This document shows, in pieces, positions 51,926 through 60,405 of a stretch of DNA of 64,000 bases. The position numbers and the translations under genes were made by a program. The first letter of the stretch is position 1. Every line of letters starts with the position of its first letter. The notes under the pieces were generated by a model that made no database searches, was not told where the DNA came from, and saw nothing but the letters and a program-made list of their open reading frames with translations. Source of the DNA: Eubacterium sp. (GTDB lineage: Bacteria; Bacillota; Clostridia; Lachnospirales; Lachnospiraceae); NCBI GenBank assembly GCA_003486385.1, contig DNFT01000011.1, positions 4,843 through 68,842 on the forward strand, written 5' to 3'.

Positions 51926-52476
51926 ACTTCAATCCCTTCTTTCTCAAGATATTTTTTTAATCTGTTACGTGAGTGATACAGCATATTTTTGACCTTGCTT
52001 TCGGTGAATGAGTAGCGTTTGGCTATGTCGTTTATGGAGTCGAAAAAATAATATTTGCGTATAAATACATTGCGCGAAGTTTCTTTTTCCTGCCTTAGAA
52101 AGTCACTGATAATTTTGCCAAGATTTTCATATTCGTTTTCGGGTGCAGTATGGTTGTCCGGCAGTATTTCTTCAAGTTCCGAAAATGATACAGTCAGCTT
52201 TCGGGTGCGTTTTTGGGCAAGATTAAAATCTAGTTTCTTTAAGGACAGATTTCGCACTATTTTACAGATATATGCCATAAAGTTGTCTGGTCGTGTCGGT
52301 GGAATTTTGTTCCATACACTCAAATAGGTATCGTTTACACATTCCTTAGAGTCTTCGTTGTCTGACAAAATATTGTTAGCCATATTAAGACACAGCTTTC
52401 CGTATTTTATATCTGTTTCATTGATAGCCTGCTCATTGCGTGCAAAGTATAGTTCAATAATCATTAAATCATCCAT
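51922..52476 (-). CDS. ECF-like sigma-70 family RNA polymerase sigma factor
   Basis: A 184-residue sigma factor with region 2 (about 20-85, ECVNDTYLSVWNKIPPTRPD followed by NFMAYICKIVRNLSLKK) and region 4 (about 125-180, INDIAKRYSFTESKVKNMLY, then HSRNRLKKYLEKEG) separated by a short linker. Regions 1 and 3 are absent, as in ECF factors. GAAGGGAGG precedes the start. The anti-sigma gene follows with a 4-nt overlap. A 40-bp block upstream (52508-52547) recurs in exact register upstream of the neighbouring peptidase remnant, suggesting autoregulation and a shared regulon. Confidence 0.88.
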   Translation of the reverse strand: MDDLMIIELYFARNEQAINETDIKYGKLCLNMANNILSDNEDSKECVNDTYLSVWNKIPPTRPDNFMAYICKIVRNLSLKKLDFNLAQKRTRKLTVSFSELEEILPDNHTAPENEYENLGKIISDFLRQEKETSRNVFIRKYYFFDSINDIAKRYSFTESKVKNMLYHSRNRLKKYLEKEGIEV

Positions 52477-52507
52477 GCGTTTTTCCTCCCTTCTTTGAAT
52501 TTCTGAG

Positions 52508-52547
52508 TGCTTTCATTTATTAAGTACGTTTTTGTGGCGGTTGGTCG
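52508..52547 (-). promoter_or_regulatory. conserved promoter-like block, copy 1 (sigma gene)
   Basis: Read on the minus strand: CGACCAA, 12 bp, CGTACTTA, 3 bp, AATGAAAGCA. The same words with the same spacing occur at 53063-53102. It ends 31 bp before the sigma-factor start codon. Confidence 0.65.
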
Positions 52548-52626
52548 TTATTTTTAATAGTATATATTTTTAATGTGAGTTAAAATTGCATTTTCAATTC
52601 ATCCGATATGATTTTCTAAAATATAA

Positions 52627-52681
52627 CAAGCTCTTTTGTCGTGTCCAAGACAGGCAAGAGAGCTTGCAGTTTATTTTTTTA
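52627..52681. terminator. terminator hairpin between the sigma gene and the peptidase remnant
   Basis: CAAGCTCTTTTGTCGTGTC (52627-52645) pairs with 52649-52666 with one bulge and a few G-T pairs, loop of 3. T-rich sequence follows on both strands. It would end transcription of the minus-strand peptidase remnant before the sigma gene. Confidence 0.6.
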
Positions 52682-52686
52682 CCTTG

Positions 52687-53065
52687 TTATTGGATAATGT
52701 ATTTTACACCATAAGTATTGGCAAAATCAATGCTAGAGTAATTCATGTATTTAGGTGCATCGTTATACCAACCATCAGCTACAATTAGGTAATTTGAAGA
52801 AGTTCCGGACTTTGTAGCAGTGCAATAACCAAACACATTTACAGTATGACCTGATTTGGCACCGTCTGCTGTATAAATTCTATAAGAAAGTGTTGCAGAA
52901 TAGTTGTTACTAATTGCGTCAGTAAAGAATGAAAATGTTGGATTACTATTTGTGGTTGTAGTAGTATTTGTTTTGCCCATATCATTGCAATATGATTTCA
53001 TTCCTTTGGCTAGTTTATAATCGTAAGTGCTTCCACATGAAACAGAGATATTATAAAATATTTGC
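52687..53065 (-). pseudogene. C-terminal remnant of a C39-like secreted peptidase
   Basis: An open frame of about 125 codons preceded by a stop near 53065 and lacking any ribosome binding site with proper spacing; the first ATG (53001) has AAAGGA directly abutting it. The text contains GHTVNVFGYCTATKSG and YLIVADGWYNDAPKY, which fit the catalytic-histidine half of papain-like C39-family peptidases. The catalytic-cysteine half and signal peptide are missing. A promoter-like block shared with the sigma gene sits at its upstream edge, so an internal deletion probably removed the 5' part. Family assignment is moderate. Confidence 0.55.
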
Positions 53066-53102
53066 TTTCATTACATAAGTACGGTTTAAATGTCATTGGT
53101 CG
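53063..53102 (-). promoter_or_regulatory. conserved promoter-like block, copy 2 (peptidase remnant)
   Basis: Minus strand: CGACCAA, 12 bp, CGTACTTA, 3 bp, AATGAAAGCA, identical in words and spacing to the block ahead of the sigma-factor gene (25 constrained positions all match). The coding remnant begins at its downstream edge. Confidence 0.65.
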
Positions 53103-53219
53103 CAAATTTATAAAAAATATTGTATCTTTTTTTAAAAACAATGTTTGATTCTGTCAAAGACCAAAAGCATAATTATGCGGAATGCTCATAATATTTAGAA
53201 AAAGCATACAGGAAGTCTG

Positions 53220-54986
53220 ATGGATAACTGCGGAAAATATATAACAGGTGAGGACTATATCGACCTTCTGTACAGACGCTCAGATGAGTTCAATCCGGGT
53301 GCGGAGGGGTTCAGGGATTATTGTATTACGCAGATAGATGACAGATGGGGAATAATACATCTTAATAGGAATGAGACAGGAGAGGTGAACTACGGTAATT
53401 TCGGGTACACTTCTTTTCCTCTTGTGTACGGAACACAGGATTATGGAGCCATGGGCGCGGCAGGCATAACACAGGTGAGGGAACAGCCGTTTCTTGCACT
53501 GCGTGGGACAGGAACGCTTATAGGCATAGTCGATACTGGGATAAGGTATGAGCATGAAGTATTTGTGCGTGAGGATGGGAGCAGCATTATAGATGCGGTA
53601 TGGGACCAGACAGCAGAGAAAACCGCGCAGAATGTTGATGAAATGACAGAAAATGTGTGGGATAGCGATAATATTAATGCAGGACGTGAACTCGACAACA
53701 TGGTGATGTATGGGAAGGTGTACAACAATGCCATGATAAACGAGGCATTATCAGCACCGAATCCGCAGGAGATAGTTCCGGTCACAGACGAGGCGGGTGG
53801 ACATGGGACGATGCTTGCGGGGCTTGCGGCAGGGCAGGAGAAGCCTGAGCAGGGATTTACAGGGGCGGCACCGGGGGCACGGCTTGTGGTTGTAAAGCTA
53901 AGGCAGGCAAAACGGTATCTGAGGGATCTTTATCTTGTGAATGACAATGCACTGTGTTATTCGGAAATTGATATTATTCTTGGCATACGTTTTCTTCAGG
54001 AATATGCAAGAGAGGTGAGGATGCCTATATCCATAATTGTTGGACTGGGAACTAATATATCATCGCATAGGGGAAGCACAGTGCTGTCCGATTATATTGA
54101 TAATATCGGCAGAAATATCGGCAGGTGTGTCACAACCTGTACCGGAAATTATGCCAACAGCAGACTTCATTTCAGAGGAAATCTGGTGCCCGATGCGGAA
54201 TATATCCCTATCGAAATAAGAGTTGGCGAGGGGGAACGAGGGTTTTGCTGTGTGCTGTGGTCTGAACCGCCGGATGTATTCGCACTCGAATTTATTTCGC
54301 CGACAGGCAGGGTTGAACAGAGGGTTCCGCCAAAAATAAATGAGCGTACTGTGCTGCGGTTTACACTTGAGGGAACTCAGATAGAAATTTTTTATGGGCT
54401 TAATCAGGCTGTGTCGGGACTTAATTTTGTAACGCTTCGTTTTATAACACCCTCCCCGGGAATCTGGACTATAAGGGCTTACGGATATACAACACTTTCC
54501 GGCGGCTTTAATATGTGGATAAACAACAGGGAATTTTTATGGGGTGATACATATTTTCTGCAGCCCGACCCCTACAATACGATAACAGACCCGGGAAATA
54601 CCACAGTGCCGGTCACTGTCGGAGCATATAATTACAGGGATGGAAGCATATATATAGGCAGTGGAAGAGGTACAGTTTCGTACAGTGATGATAAACCTGA
54701 TATAGTGGCGCCGGGAGTTAATGTGCTGTGTCCTTTATCCTATGGAAACAATATATATGGACAGATGACAGGGAGCAGCCTTGCCGCAGCCATTACAGGT
54801 GGAGGAGCGGCACTTATTCTCGAATATGGCATTGTGAAAGGTTTTTATCCATTTATGCGTTCATATACTGTGAAAAATTTTCTCATAAACGGTGCGGACA
54901 GAAGGGAAGAGTACAGATATCCGGACCCGCTTTTTGGATATGGGACCCTGAATGTGTATAAAGCGATTGAAAGTATACGCAAATGA
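53220..54986 (+). CDS. S8 (subtilisin-like) peptidase, Csp-like
   Basis: A 588-residue protein with an intact triad: Asp in LIGIVDTGIRYEHE (about residue 105), His in GGHGTMLAGLAAG (about 194) and Ser in TGSSLAAAITGGGAAL (about 518). A roughly 130-residue beta-rich insertion lies between the His and Ser motifs. No signal peptide or membrane segment is present. These features match the Csp family of clostridial germination-associated proteases, which carry a jelly-roll insertion. The N-terminal 95 residues may be the propeptide. AGGAAG precedes the ATG. A role in spore germination is inferred from the family only. Confidence 0.86.
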   Translation: MDNCGKYITGEDYIDLLYRRSDEFNPGAEGFRDYCITQIDDRWGIIHLNRNETGEVNYGNFGYTSFPLVYGTQDYGAMGAAGITQVREQPFLALRGTGTLIGIVDTGIRYEHEVFVREDGSSIIDAVWDQTAEKTAQNVDEMTENVWDSDNINAGRELDNMVMYGKVYNNAMINEALSAPNPQEIVPVTDEAGGHGTMLAGLAAGQEKPEQGFTGAAPGARLVVVKLRQAKRYLRDLYLVNDNALCYSEIDIILGIRFLQEYAREVRMPISIIVGLGTNISSHRGSTVLSDYIDNIGRNIGRCVTTCTGNYANSRLHFRGNLVPDAEYIPIEIRVGEGERGFCCVLWSEPPDVFALEFISPTGRVEQRVPPKINERTVLRFTLEGTQIEIFYGLNQAVSGLNFVTLRFITPSPGIWTIRAYGYTTLSGGFNMWINNREFLWGDTYFLQPDPYNTITDPGNTTVPVTVGAYNYRDGSIYIGSGRGTVSYSDDKPDIVAPGVNVLCPLSYGNNIYGQMTGSSLAAAITGGGAALILEYGIVKGFYPFMRSYTVKNFLINGADRREEYRYPDPLFGYGTLNVYKAIESIRK

Positions 54987-55054
54987 ATGTAATAAAGGGA
55001 TGTGAGCCATGAGCAGTGACAACAATTGTAACATTGTCTATTATTTATCTTTCA

Positions 55055-55082
55055 TTGACTTTAGTGTGCTAAATCATATAAG
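55055..55082 (+). promoter_or_regulatory. promoter of the hydrogenase operon
   Basis: TTGACT (55055-55060), 16 bp, TATAAG (55077-55082). It leaves a leader of about 95 nt before the first gene. Confidence 0.5.
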
Positions 55083-55185
55083 ATATTTATATAATTGTTG
55101 CAGCATATGGCTGATCAGTGATTCTTAAACAGAAAATATACAGTTGTGTAGCTGCTGTAAAAAATAAAATAATAGGAGAATTATT

Positions 55186-57021
55186 ATGAGCAGACTTAAG
55201 ATTGCCACAGCAAATGTGGCAGGCCAGACCGTTGAGAGCCTGTATAAGGATCTTGAGCGCATGATTATTGCCAGCCCTCCGGGAATATGCCCGGTTGATC
55301 TTGCACTCAATTTTCTCAGATTGTGCCATGCGCAGACCTGCGGCAAATGCGTTCCGTGCCGTGTAGGGCTTGGACAGCTTGCCAACCTTATATCGGATGT
55401 GCTTGATGGCAGAGCGGATATGGGCACATTAGATACCATTGAGAAGCTTGCGAAGGACATCAATAACTCTGCCGACTGTGCCATAGGTTATGAGGCGGCG
55501 GGAATGGTAATGCGCGGACTTGAGGGCTTTAGGGACGATTATATTGCACATATAAAGACCGGAAAGTGTACATATCACATAACGCAGCCTGTACCATGTG
55601 TTGCACTCTGCCCGGCAGGAGTTGATATTCCGGGGTATGTTGCACTTGTGGGTGAGGGAAGATATGCGGATGCGGTAAAGCTTATCAGAAAAGATAATCC
55701 ATTCCCGACCGCCTGTGCACTTATATGTGAGCACCCTTGTGAGGCGCGTTGCAGACGTAACATGATTGACAGCTCAATCAATATCCGCGGTCTTAAGAGG
55801 TTTGCGGTTGACCATGCGGGAAAGGTTCCTGTTCCGGAGTGCGGTGAGCCTACCGGCAAGAAGCTTGCTATTGTGGGCGGAGGTCCGGGAGGACTGTCTG
55901 CGGCATACTTTTTGTCACTCATGGGTCATAAATGCGTTGTGTATGAGATGAAGCCGCAGCTTGGCGGAATGCTAAGATACGGTATCCCGAATTACCGCTT
56001 TCCGAGGGAGAGACTGCAGGAGGATTTAGATGCTATTCTCTCCACAGGAGTTGAGGTAAGGTATAACACAAAAATAGGTGAGGATATCACCATAAAACAG
56101 CTTCGCGAGGAGTATGATGCGGTGTACATTGCCATAGGTGCCCATCAGGATAAAAAGGTCGGAATCGAGGGCGAGGACAGCAATGGAGTAATATCGGCCG
56201 TAGAGCTTCTCAATGATATAGGTCACGAGAGGATGCCTGATTTTACAGATAAGACCGTTGTAGTTATCGGCGGCGGAAATGTTGCCATGGACTGTGTGCG
56301 GTCATCTGTCCGTCTGGGAGCTAAGAAATCGATTATAGCATACAGAAGACGTAAGCTTGATATGACAGCACTTCCTGAGGAGGTTGACGGAGCCCTTGAG
56401 GAGGGCTGTGAGCTCTATGAGCTTCATGCGCCTGTGAGAATAGAGTCTGATGAGAATGGCAATGTAAAGGCATTGTGGGCAAAGCCTCAGATTATAGGAA
56501 AGATTGATGCGTGGGGAAGAGCGCGCCCTGTGGATTCCGTGAAGGATGAAGTCAGAATTCCATGCGATATTGTTATCGTGGCGATAGGTCAGGGTATCGA
56601 GACGAGACATTTTGAGGAGGCGGGCATTCCTGTAAAGAGAGGTAATATCAAGGCAATGGCGGACAGCGAGATTTCCGATCTTCCGGGAGTGTTCGCAGGT
56701 GGTGACTGCGTTACGGGTCCTGCGACTGTCATACGTGCGATTGCGGCAGGAAAGGTTGCGGCAGCTAATATTGATGAGTACCTTGGATATCATCACCTTA
56801 TCAGTGTAGATGTAGATATTCCATCGGCAAGTCTTGATGACAAGCCGGCATGCGGACGTGTGAACCTGTCTGAGAAGGAGGCAGGTGAGAGAAAATGTAC
56901 CTTTGATCCGTTTGAATGCGGAATGAGCGAGGAGGAGGCATGTCAGGAGGCATCAAGATGCTTAAGATGTGACCACTTCGGCTACGGAAAGTTCAAAGGA
57001 GGCAGAGCTGCGATATGGTAA
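55186..57021 (+). CDS. NAD(P)H-linked flavoprotein: NuoF-type Fe-S domain fused to GltD-type oxidoreductase
   Basis: A 611-residue protein. Residues about 30-115 match only the C-terminal iron-sulfur domain of NuoF (AQTCGKCVPCRVGLGQL and a later SADCAIG cysteine), without the FMN/NADH domain. From about 130 on it is a GltD/NfnB-type flavoprotein: cysteine-rich ALCPAGVDIPGY and ICEHPCEARCRRNM, FAD motif GGGPGGLSAAYFLSLMGH, second nucleotide site VIGGGNVAMDC, and FAGGDCVTGPATV. It should move electrons between NAD(P)H and the hydrogenase encoded next, which it overlaps by 7 nt. AGGAGA precedes the start. Confidence 0.9.
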   Translation: MSRLKIATANVAGQTVESLYKDLERMIIASPPGICPVDLALNFLRLCHAQTCGKCVPCRVGLGQLANLISDVLDGRADMGTLDTIEKLAKDINNSADCAIGYEAAGMVMRGLEGFRDDYIAHIKTGKCTYHITQPVPCVALCPAGVDIPGYVALVGEGRYADAVKLIRKDNPFPTACALICEHPCEARCRRNMIDSSINIRGLKRFAVDHAGKVPVPECGEPTGKKLAIVGGGPGGLSAAYFLSLMGHKCVVYEMKPQLGGMLRYGIPNYRFPRERLQEDLDAILSTGVEVRYNTKIGEDITIKQLREEYDAVYIAIGAHQDKKVGIEGEDSNGVISAVELLNDIGHERMPDFTDKTVVVIGGGNVAMDCVRSSVRLGAKKSIIAYRRRKLDMTALPEEVDGALEEGCELYELHAPVRIESDENGNVKALWAKPQIIGKIDAWGRARPVDSVKDEVRIPCDIVIVAIGQGIETRHFEEAGIPVKRGNIKAMADSEISDLPGVFAGGDCVTGPATVIRAIAAGKVAAANIDEYLGYHHLISVDVDIPSASLDDKPACGRVNLSEKEAGERKCTFDPFECGMSEEEACQEASRCLRCDHFGYGKFKGGRAAIW

Positions 57022-58757
57022 ATCTTACAATAAACAACAGAAGGTTAAGCGTTCCGGAAGGAACTACAATTATGGATGCGGCTGCAAGTATAGGAATAAA
57101 TATCCCGCATCTTTGCTATCTCAAAGAGATTAACGAGATTGCCGCATGCCGCGTGTGTGTTGTGGAGCTTAAGGGCAAGGATAAGCTTATAACAGCATGT
57201 AATAACAAGGTTGAGGAGGGCATGGAGATATACACCAACTCACCTAAGGTAAGAGAGATAAGAAAGATGAATGTACAGCTGATTCTCTCACAGCATGACG
57301 GGCACTGTGCGACCTGTGTCAGAAGCGGTAACTGTTCGCTTCAGTCCATCTCAAACAACCTTGGAATTATAGACGTGCCTTTCCGCGAGGAGCTTGAAAA
57401 GACTTCGTGGAATATGGATTTTCCGCTTATAAGGGACAATACCAAGTGTATCAAGTGCATGCGCTGTATACAGATATGTGACAAGGTTCAGAGCCTCAGC
57501 GTATGGGATGTTGTCAACACCGGAAGCAGAACTACGGTAAATGTATCAGGAAACCGCCCTATCGAGGAGGCAGACTGTGCGATATGCGGACAGTGCATTA
57601 CACATTGCCCTGTAGGAGCACTGAGAGAGCGCGATGATACGGATAAGGTGTTTGCCGCACTCAACAATCCTGATGTAATCACGGTTGTACAGGTGGCGCC
57701 ATCGGTTCGTGCAGCATGGGGTGAGCAGCTTGGGATGACTAATGAGCAGGCAACCGAGAAGAGACTTGCTGCTACATTGAAGCACATGGGCTTTGACTAT
57801 GTATTCGACACTAATTTCTCAGCTGACCTCACCATCATGGAGGAGGGAACGGAGTTTGTCGAGAAGCTCAAGAGGAGAAATCTCAACAAGTTCCCAATGT
57901 TTACGTCCTGCTGTCCGGGATGGGTGCGTTTTGTCAAGTCACAGTATCCTGAGTTTGTCGACCATCTTTCAACAGCAAAGTCACCTCAGCAGATGTTCGG
58001 TGCGGTGACTAAGAGTTATTTTGCAAAGAAAGCGGATATCGACCCTGCAAGGATATGTTCTATATCAATTATGCCTTGTGTGTCTAAAAAGGAGGAGGCT
58101 GCACTTCCTCAGATGGCGGCTGCGGGATATGGTCAGGATGTCGATATTGTTATCACAACGAGGGAGCTTGTGAGAATGATTCGTGCGGAGAGCGTGTATC
58201 CTATGGCACTTGACGAGGTGGAGTTCGACTCACCTCTTGGAGAGTATTCCGGAGCGGGTGTAATATTCGGAGCAACCGGAGGCGTTATGGAGGCGGCACT
58301 TCGTACAGCTTATAACCTTGTGACAGGAAAGAATCCTGACCCTGATGCCTTTAGGGTTGTCCGCGGTCTGGGGGACGGACCATGGAAGGAAGCGACCTTT
58401 GATGTTGGCGGTGTCGAAGTCAAGACAGCCACGGTGCATGGGCTTGGAAACGCGAGAAAGCTTCTCGAGGCGGTAAAGCGTGGCGATGCGGCATACGATT
58501 TTGTCGAGGTCATGGCATGTCCGGGCGGCTGCGTAGGCGGTGGCGGACAGCCAATCCACGATGGAGTGGAGATGGCGGCGGACAGGGCGAAGGAATTATA
58601 TAAGCTTGACAAGAACAAGCAGATACGATTCAGCCATTGCAATCCGCAGATACACACAATATACAAGGAGTTCTTTGGCAAACCATTGTCACCTGAGTCA
58701 CACCACCTGCTTCACACAGACCACAAGTACAGGGTTGTTGATCAGTTAGAGTTCTAG
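57015..58757 (+). CDS. hydA: [FeFe] hydrogenase catalytic subunit (group A, modular)
   Basis: A 580-residue hydrogenase. The N-terminus holds a [2Fe-2S] domain (CYLKEINEIAACRVCVVEL), a His-Cys3 cluster motif (HDGHCATCVRSGNC) and two [4Fe-4S] sites (CIKCMRCIQICD, CAICGQCITHCP). The H-cluster motifs follow: TSCCPGWVRF, MPCVSKKEEA and MACPGGCVGGGGQP. It makes or consumes H2, a main electron sink of fermenting anaerobes. It overlaps the flavoprotein gene, so the two form a NAD(P)H-linked hydrogenase. Maturases HydE/F/G are not in the window. A strong terminator follows. Confidence 0.95.
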   Translation: MVNLTINNRRLSVPEGTTIMDAAASIGINIPHLCYLKEINEIAACRVCVVELKGKDKLITACNNKVEEGMEIYTNSPKVREIRKMNVQLILSQHDGHCATCVRSGNCSLQSISNNLGIIDVPFREELEKTSWNMDFPLIRDNTKCIKCMRCIQICDKVQSLSVWDVVNTGSRTTVNVSGNRPIEEADCAICGQCITHCPVGALRERDDTDKVFAALNNPDVITVVQVAPSVRAAWGEQLGMTNEQATEKRLAATLKHMGFDYVFDTNFSADLTIMEEGTEFVEKLKRRNLNKFPMFTSCCPGWVRFVKSQYPEFVDHLSTAKSPQQMFGAVTKSYFAKKADIDPARICSISIMPCVSKKEEAALPQMAAAGYGQDVDIVITTRELVRMIRAESVYPMALDEVEFDSPLGEYSGAGVIFGATGGVMEAALRTAYNLVTGKNPDPDAFRVVRGLGDGPWKEATFDVGGVEVKTATVHGLGNARKLLEAVKRGDAAYDFVEVMACPGGCVGGGGQPIHDGVEMAADRAKELYKLDKNKQIRFSHCNPQIHTIYKEFFGKPLSPESHHLLHTDHKYRVVDQLEF

Positions 58758-58765
58758 CGGAAATT

Positions 58766-58832
58766 ATCCCCGCTTTGTTACATCAGCATGTTTTTTTGTC
58801 ATGCATGATTATGTAGCAGAGCGGGGATTTTA
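58766..58832 (+). terminator. intrinsic terminator of the hydrogenase operon
   Basis: Eighteen-base arms ATCCCCGCTTTGTTACAT (58766-58783) and 58811-58828, complementary with two mismatches, followed by TTTTATG. Confidence 0.75.
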
Positions 58833-58866
58833 TGTTTTATAAAAAATATTTGACAAACGTGTTCTA

Positions 58867-58895
58867 TTGCTAAATATAAGAAAATAGGTTATAAT
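58867..58895 (+). promoter_or_regulatory. promoter of the O-acyltransferase operon
   Basis: TTGCTA (58867-58872), 17 bp, consensus TATAAT (58890-58895). A TTGACA lies slightly upstream at about 58850 without a matching -10. Confidence 0.55.
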
Positions 58896-58981
58896 TTCGT
58901 ACAAAGTGGGTTCACATGCCTTGATAGTGGATTCAGAGTACTGCGCAGAGTGGCTGCGCTGATGTGAAAGGAATTGTGTAA

Positions 58982-60388
58982 ATGGTTTTTTCTTCAACAG
59001 TATTTCTATTTTTATTTTTGCCGGTTGTGATTGCGGTTTACTATAACCCGTTTGTGAAAAAGAGGGGCTTCCGCAATATAGTACTTCTTCTGGCGAGCCT
59101 TTTCTTCTACGGATGGGGTGAGCCGGTGTTCGTTTTCCTGATGATTCTTTCAATTATTGTGAACTGGGCATTCGGGCTTATGGTTGATGGAATGGCAAAA
59201 AAGGGAAATAAGCTTGGGATGAAGCTTGGGATGATTCTGTCCGTAGTGTATAATCTTGGACTTATGTTCGTCTTTAAGTACCTTACATTTGTAACAAAAA
59301 ATATAAGCTATCTGCTTCACAATGACAGCATTGTTGTAAATATTGCACTTCCTATCGGAATATCTTTTTTTACATTCCAGCTTATGTCTTATGTGTTTGA
59401 TGTGTATTACGGCACAGCCAAGGTTCAGAAGAATCTTCTGTATGTGGGATTATATGTCTCAATGTTTCCGCAGCTCATCGCGGGTCCTATTGTAAGATAT
59501 GAGACGGTTGCTGATGAGATAGTTAACAGGGTTGAGAACAGGAAGGATTTTGCCGAGGGCTTCGGAAGATTTGTTGTGGGACTTGGCAAGAAGATTCTCA
59601 TTTCCAATTATGTCGGGAAAATCGCGGATATTGCATTTGCCACAGAGGGAGGTATGTCCGTTGCGATGGCATGGCTTGGCGCGATAGCTTATACCTTGCA
59701 GATTTACTTCGATTTTTCAGGATATTCGGATATGGCAATCGGGCTTGGAAGGATGTTCGGCTTCCATTTCCTTGAAAACTTCAATTTTCCGTATGTGTCC
59801 AAGTCCATAACAGAGTTCTGGAGAAGATGGCATATCACACTCAGCACCTGGTTCAGGGACTATGTCTATATACCCCTTGGCGGAAACAGGGTGAGCAAGG
59901 GAAGGCATATATGGAATATATTTGTCGTGTGGTTCCTGACCGGTGTATGGCATGGCGCCAACTGGACCTTTATATGCTGGGGACTGCTGTATTTTGTGCT
60001 TCTTATGTTCGAGAAGCTCACAGGCTTTCATAAGAAAAATGGCTGGTATATGCATATATATACCATGTTTTTCGTCATTTTAGGCTGGGTGCTTTTCAGG
60101 GCTGACAGCATAACCGCGGCAGGACAATACATCGGAAATATGTTCGGGGCAGGGGCAACAGGCTTCATTGATGCAACCTTTATCGACTGTGTGAAAAATT
60201 CAGCGGTCATATTTGCTGCTGCAGTCATTTTTTCATTTCCTGTTGTTTCTAAGGTGGGAGAATTACTTGAAAAAAAGCCTATGTTTAAAAATGTACTTGC
60301 CTCAGTGTGTATGGTTGTTGTGTTCATTGCCTCAATTCTTATATGTATAAAGGCAACATATAATCCATTCATTTATCTGAATTTCTAG
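58982..60388 (+). CDS. MBOAT family membrane O-acyltransferase (AlgI/DltB-like)
   Basis: A 468-residue polytopic membrane enzyme. Typical MBOAT sequence includes LPIGISFFTFQLMSYVFDVY, FPQLIAGPIVRY, ITEFWRRWHITLSTWFRDYV and the catalytic-histidine motif GVWHGANWTF. Such proteins move acyl groups (often acetyl) across the membrane for attachment to glycans, working with a DHHW/AlgX/AlgJ-like partner. That partner is encoded 17 nt downstream. It has its own promoter and an AAAGGAA ribosome binding site. An acetylated exopolysaccharide or wall glycan is the likely product (inference). Confidence 0.93.
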   Translation: MVFSSTVFLFLFLPVVIAVYYNPFVKKRGFRNIVLLLASLFFYGWGEPVFVFLMILSIIVNWAFGLMVDGMAKKGNKLGMKLGMILSVVYNLGLMFVFKYLTFVTKNISYLLHNDSIVVNIALPIGISFFTFQLMSYVFDVYYGTAKVQKNLLYVGLYVSMFPQLIAGPIVRYETVADEIVNRVENRKDFAEGFGRFVVGLGKKILISNYVGKIADIAFATEGGMSVAMAWLGAIAYTLQIYFDFSGYSDMAIGLGRMFGFHFLENFNFPYVSKSITEFWRRWHITLSTWFRDYVYIPLGGNRVSKGRHIWNIFVVWFLTGVWHGANWTFICWGLLYFVLLMFEKLTGFHKKNGWYMHIYTMFFVILGWVLFRADSITAAGQYIGNMFGAGATGFIDATFIDCVKNSAVIFAAAVIFSFPVVSKVGELLEKKPMFKNVLASVCMVVVFIASILICIKATYNPFIYLNF

Positions 60389-60405
60389 CAGGGAGGGTTT
60401 ATTAA

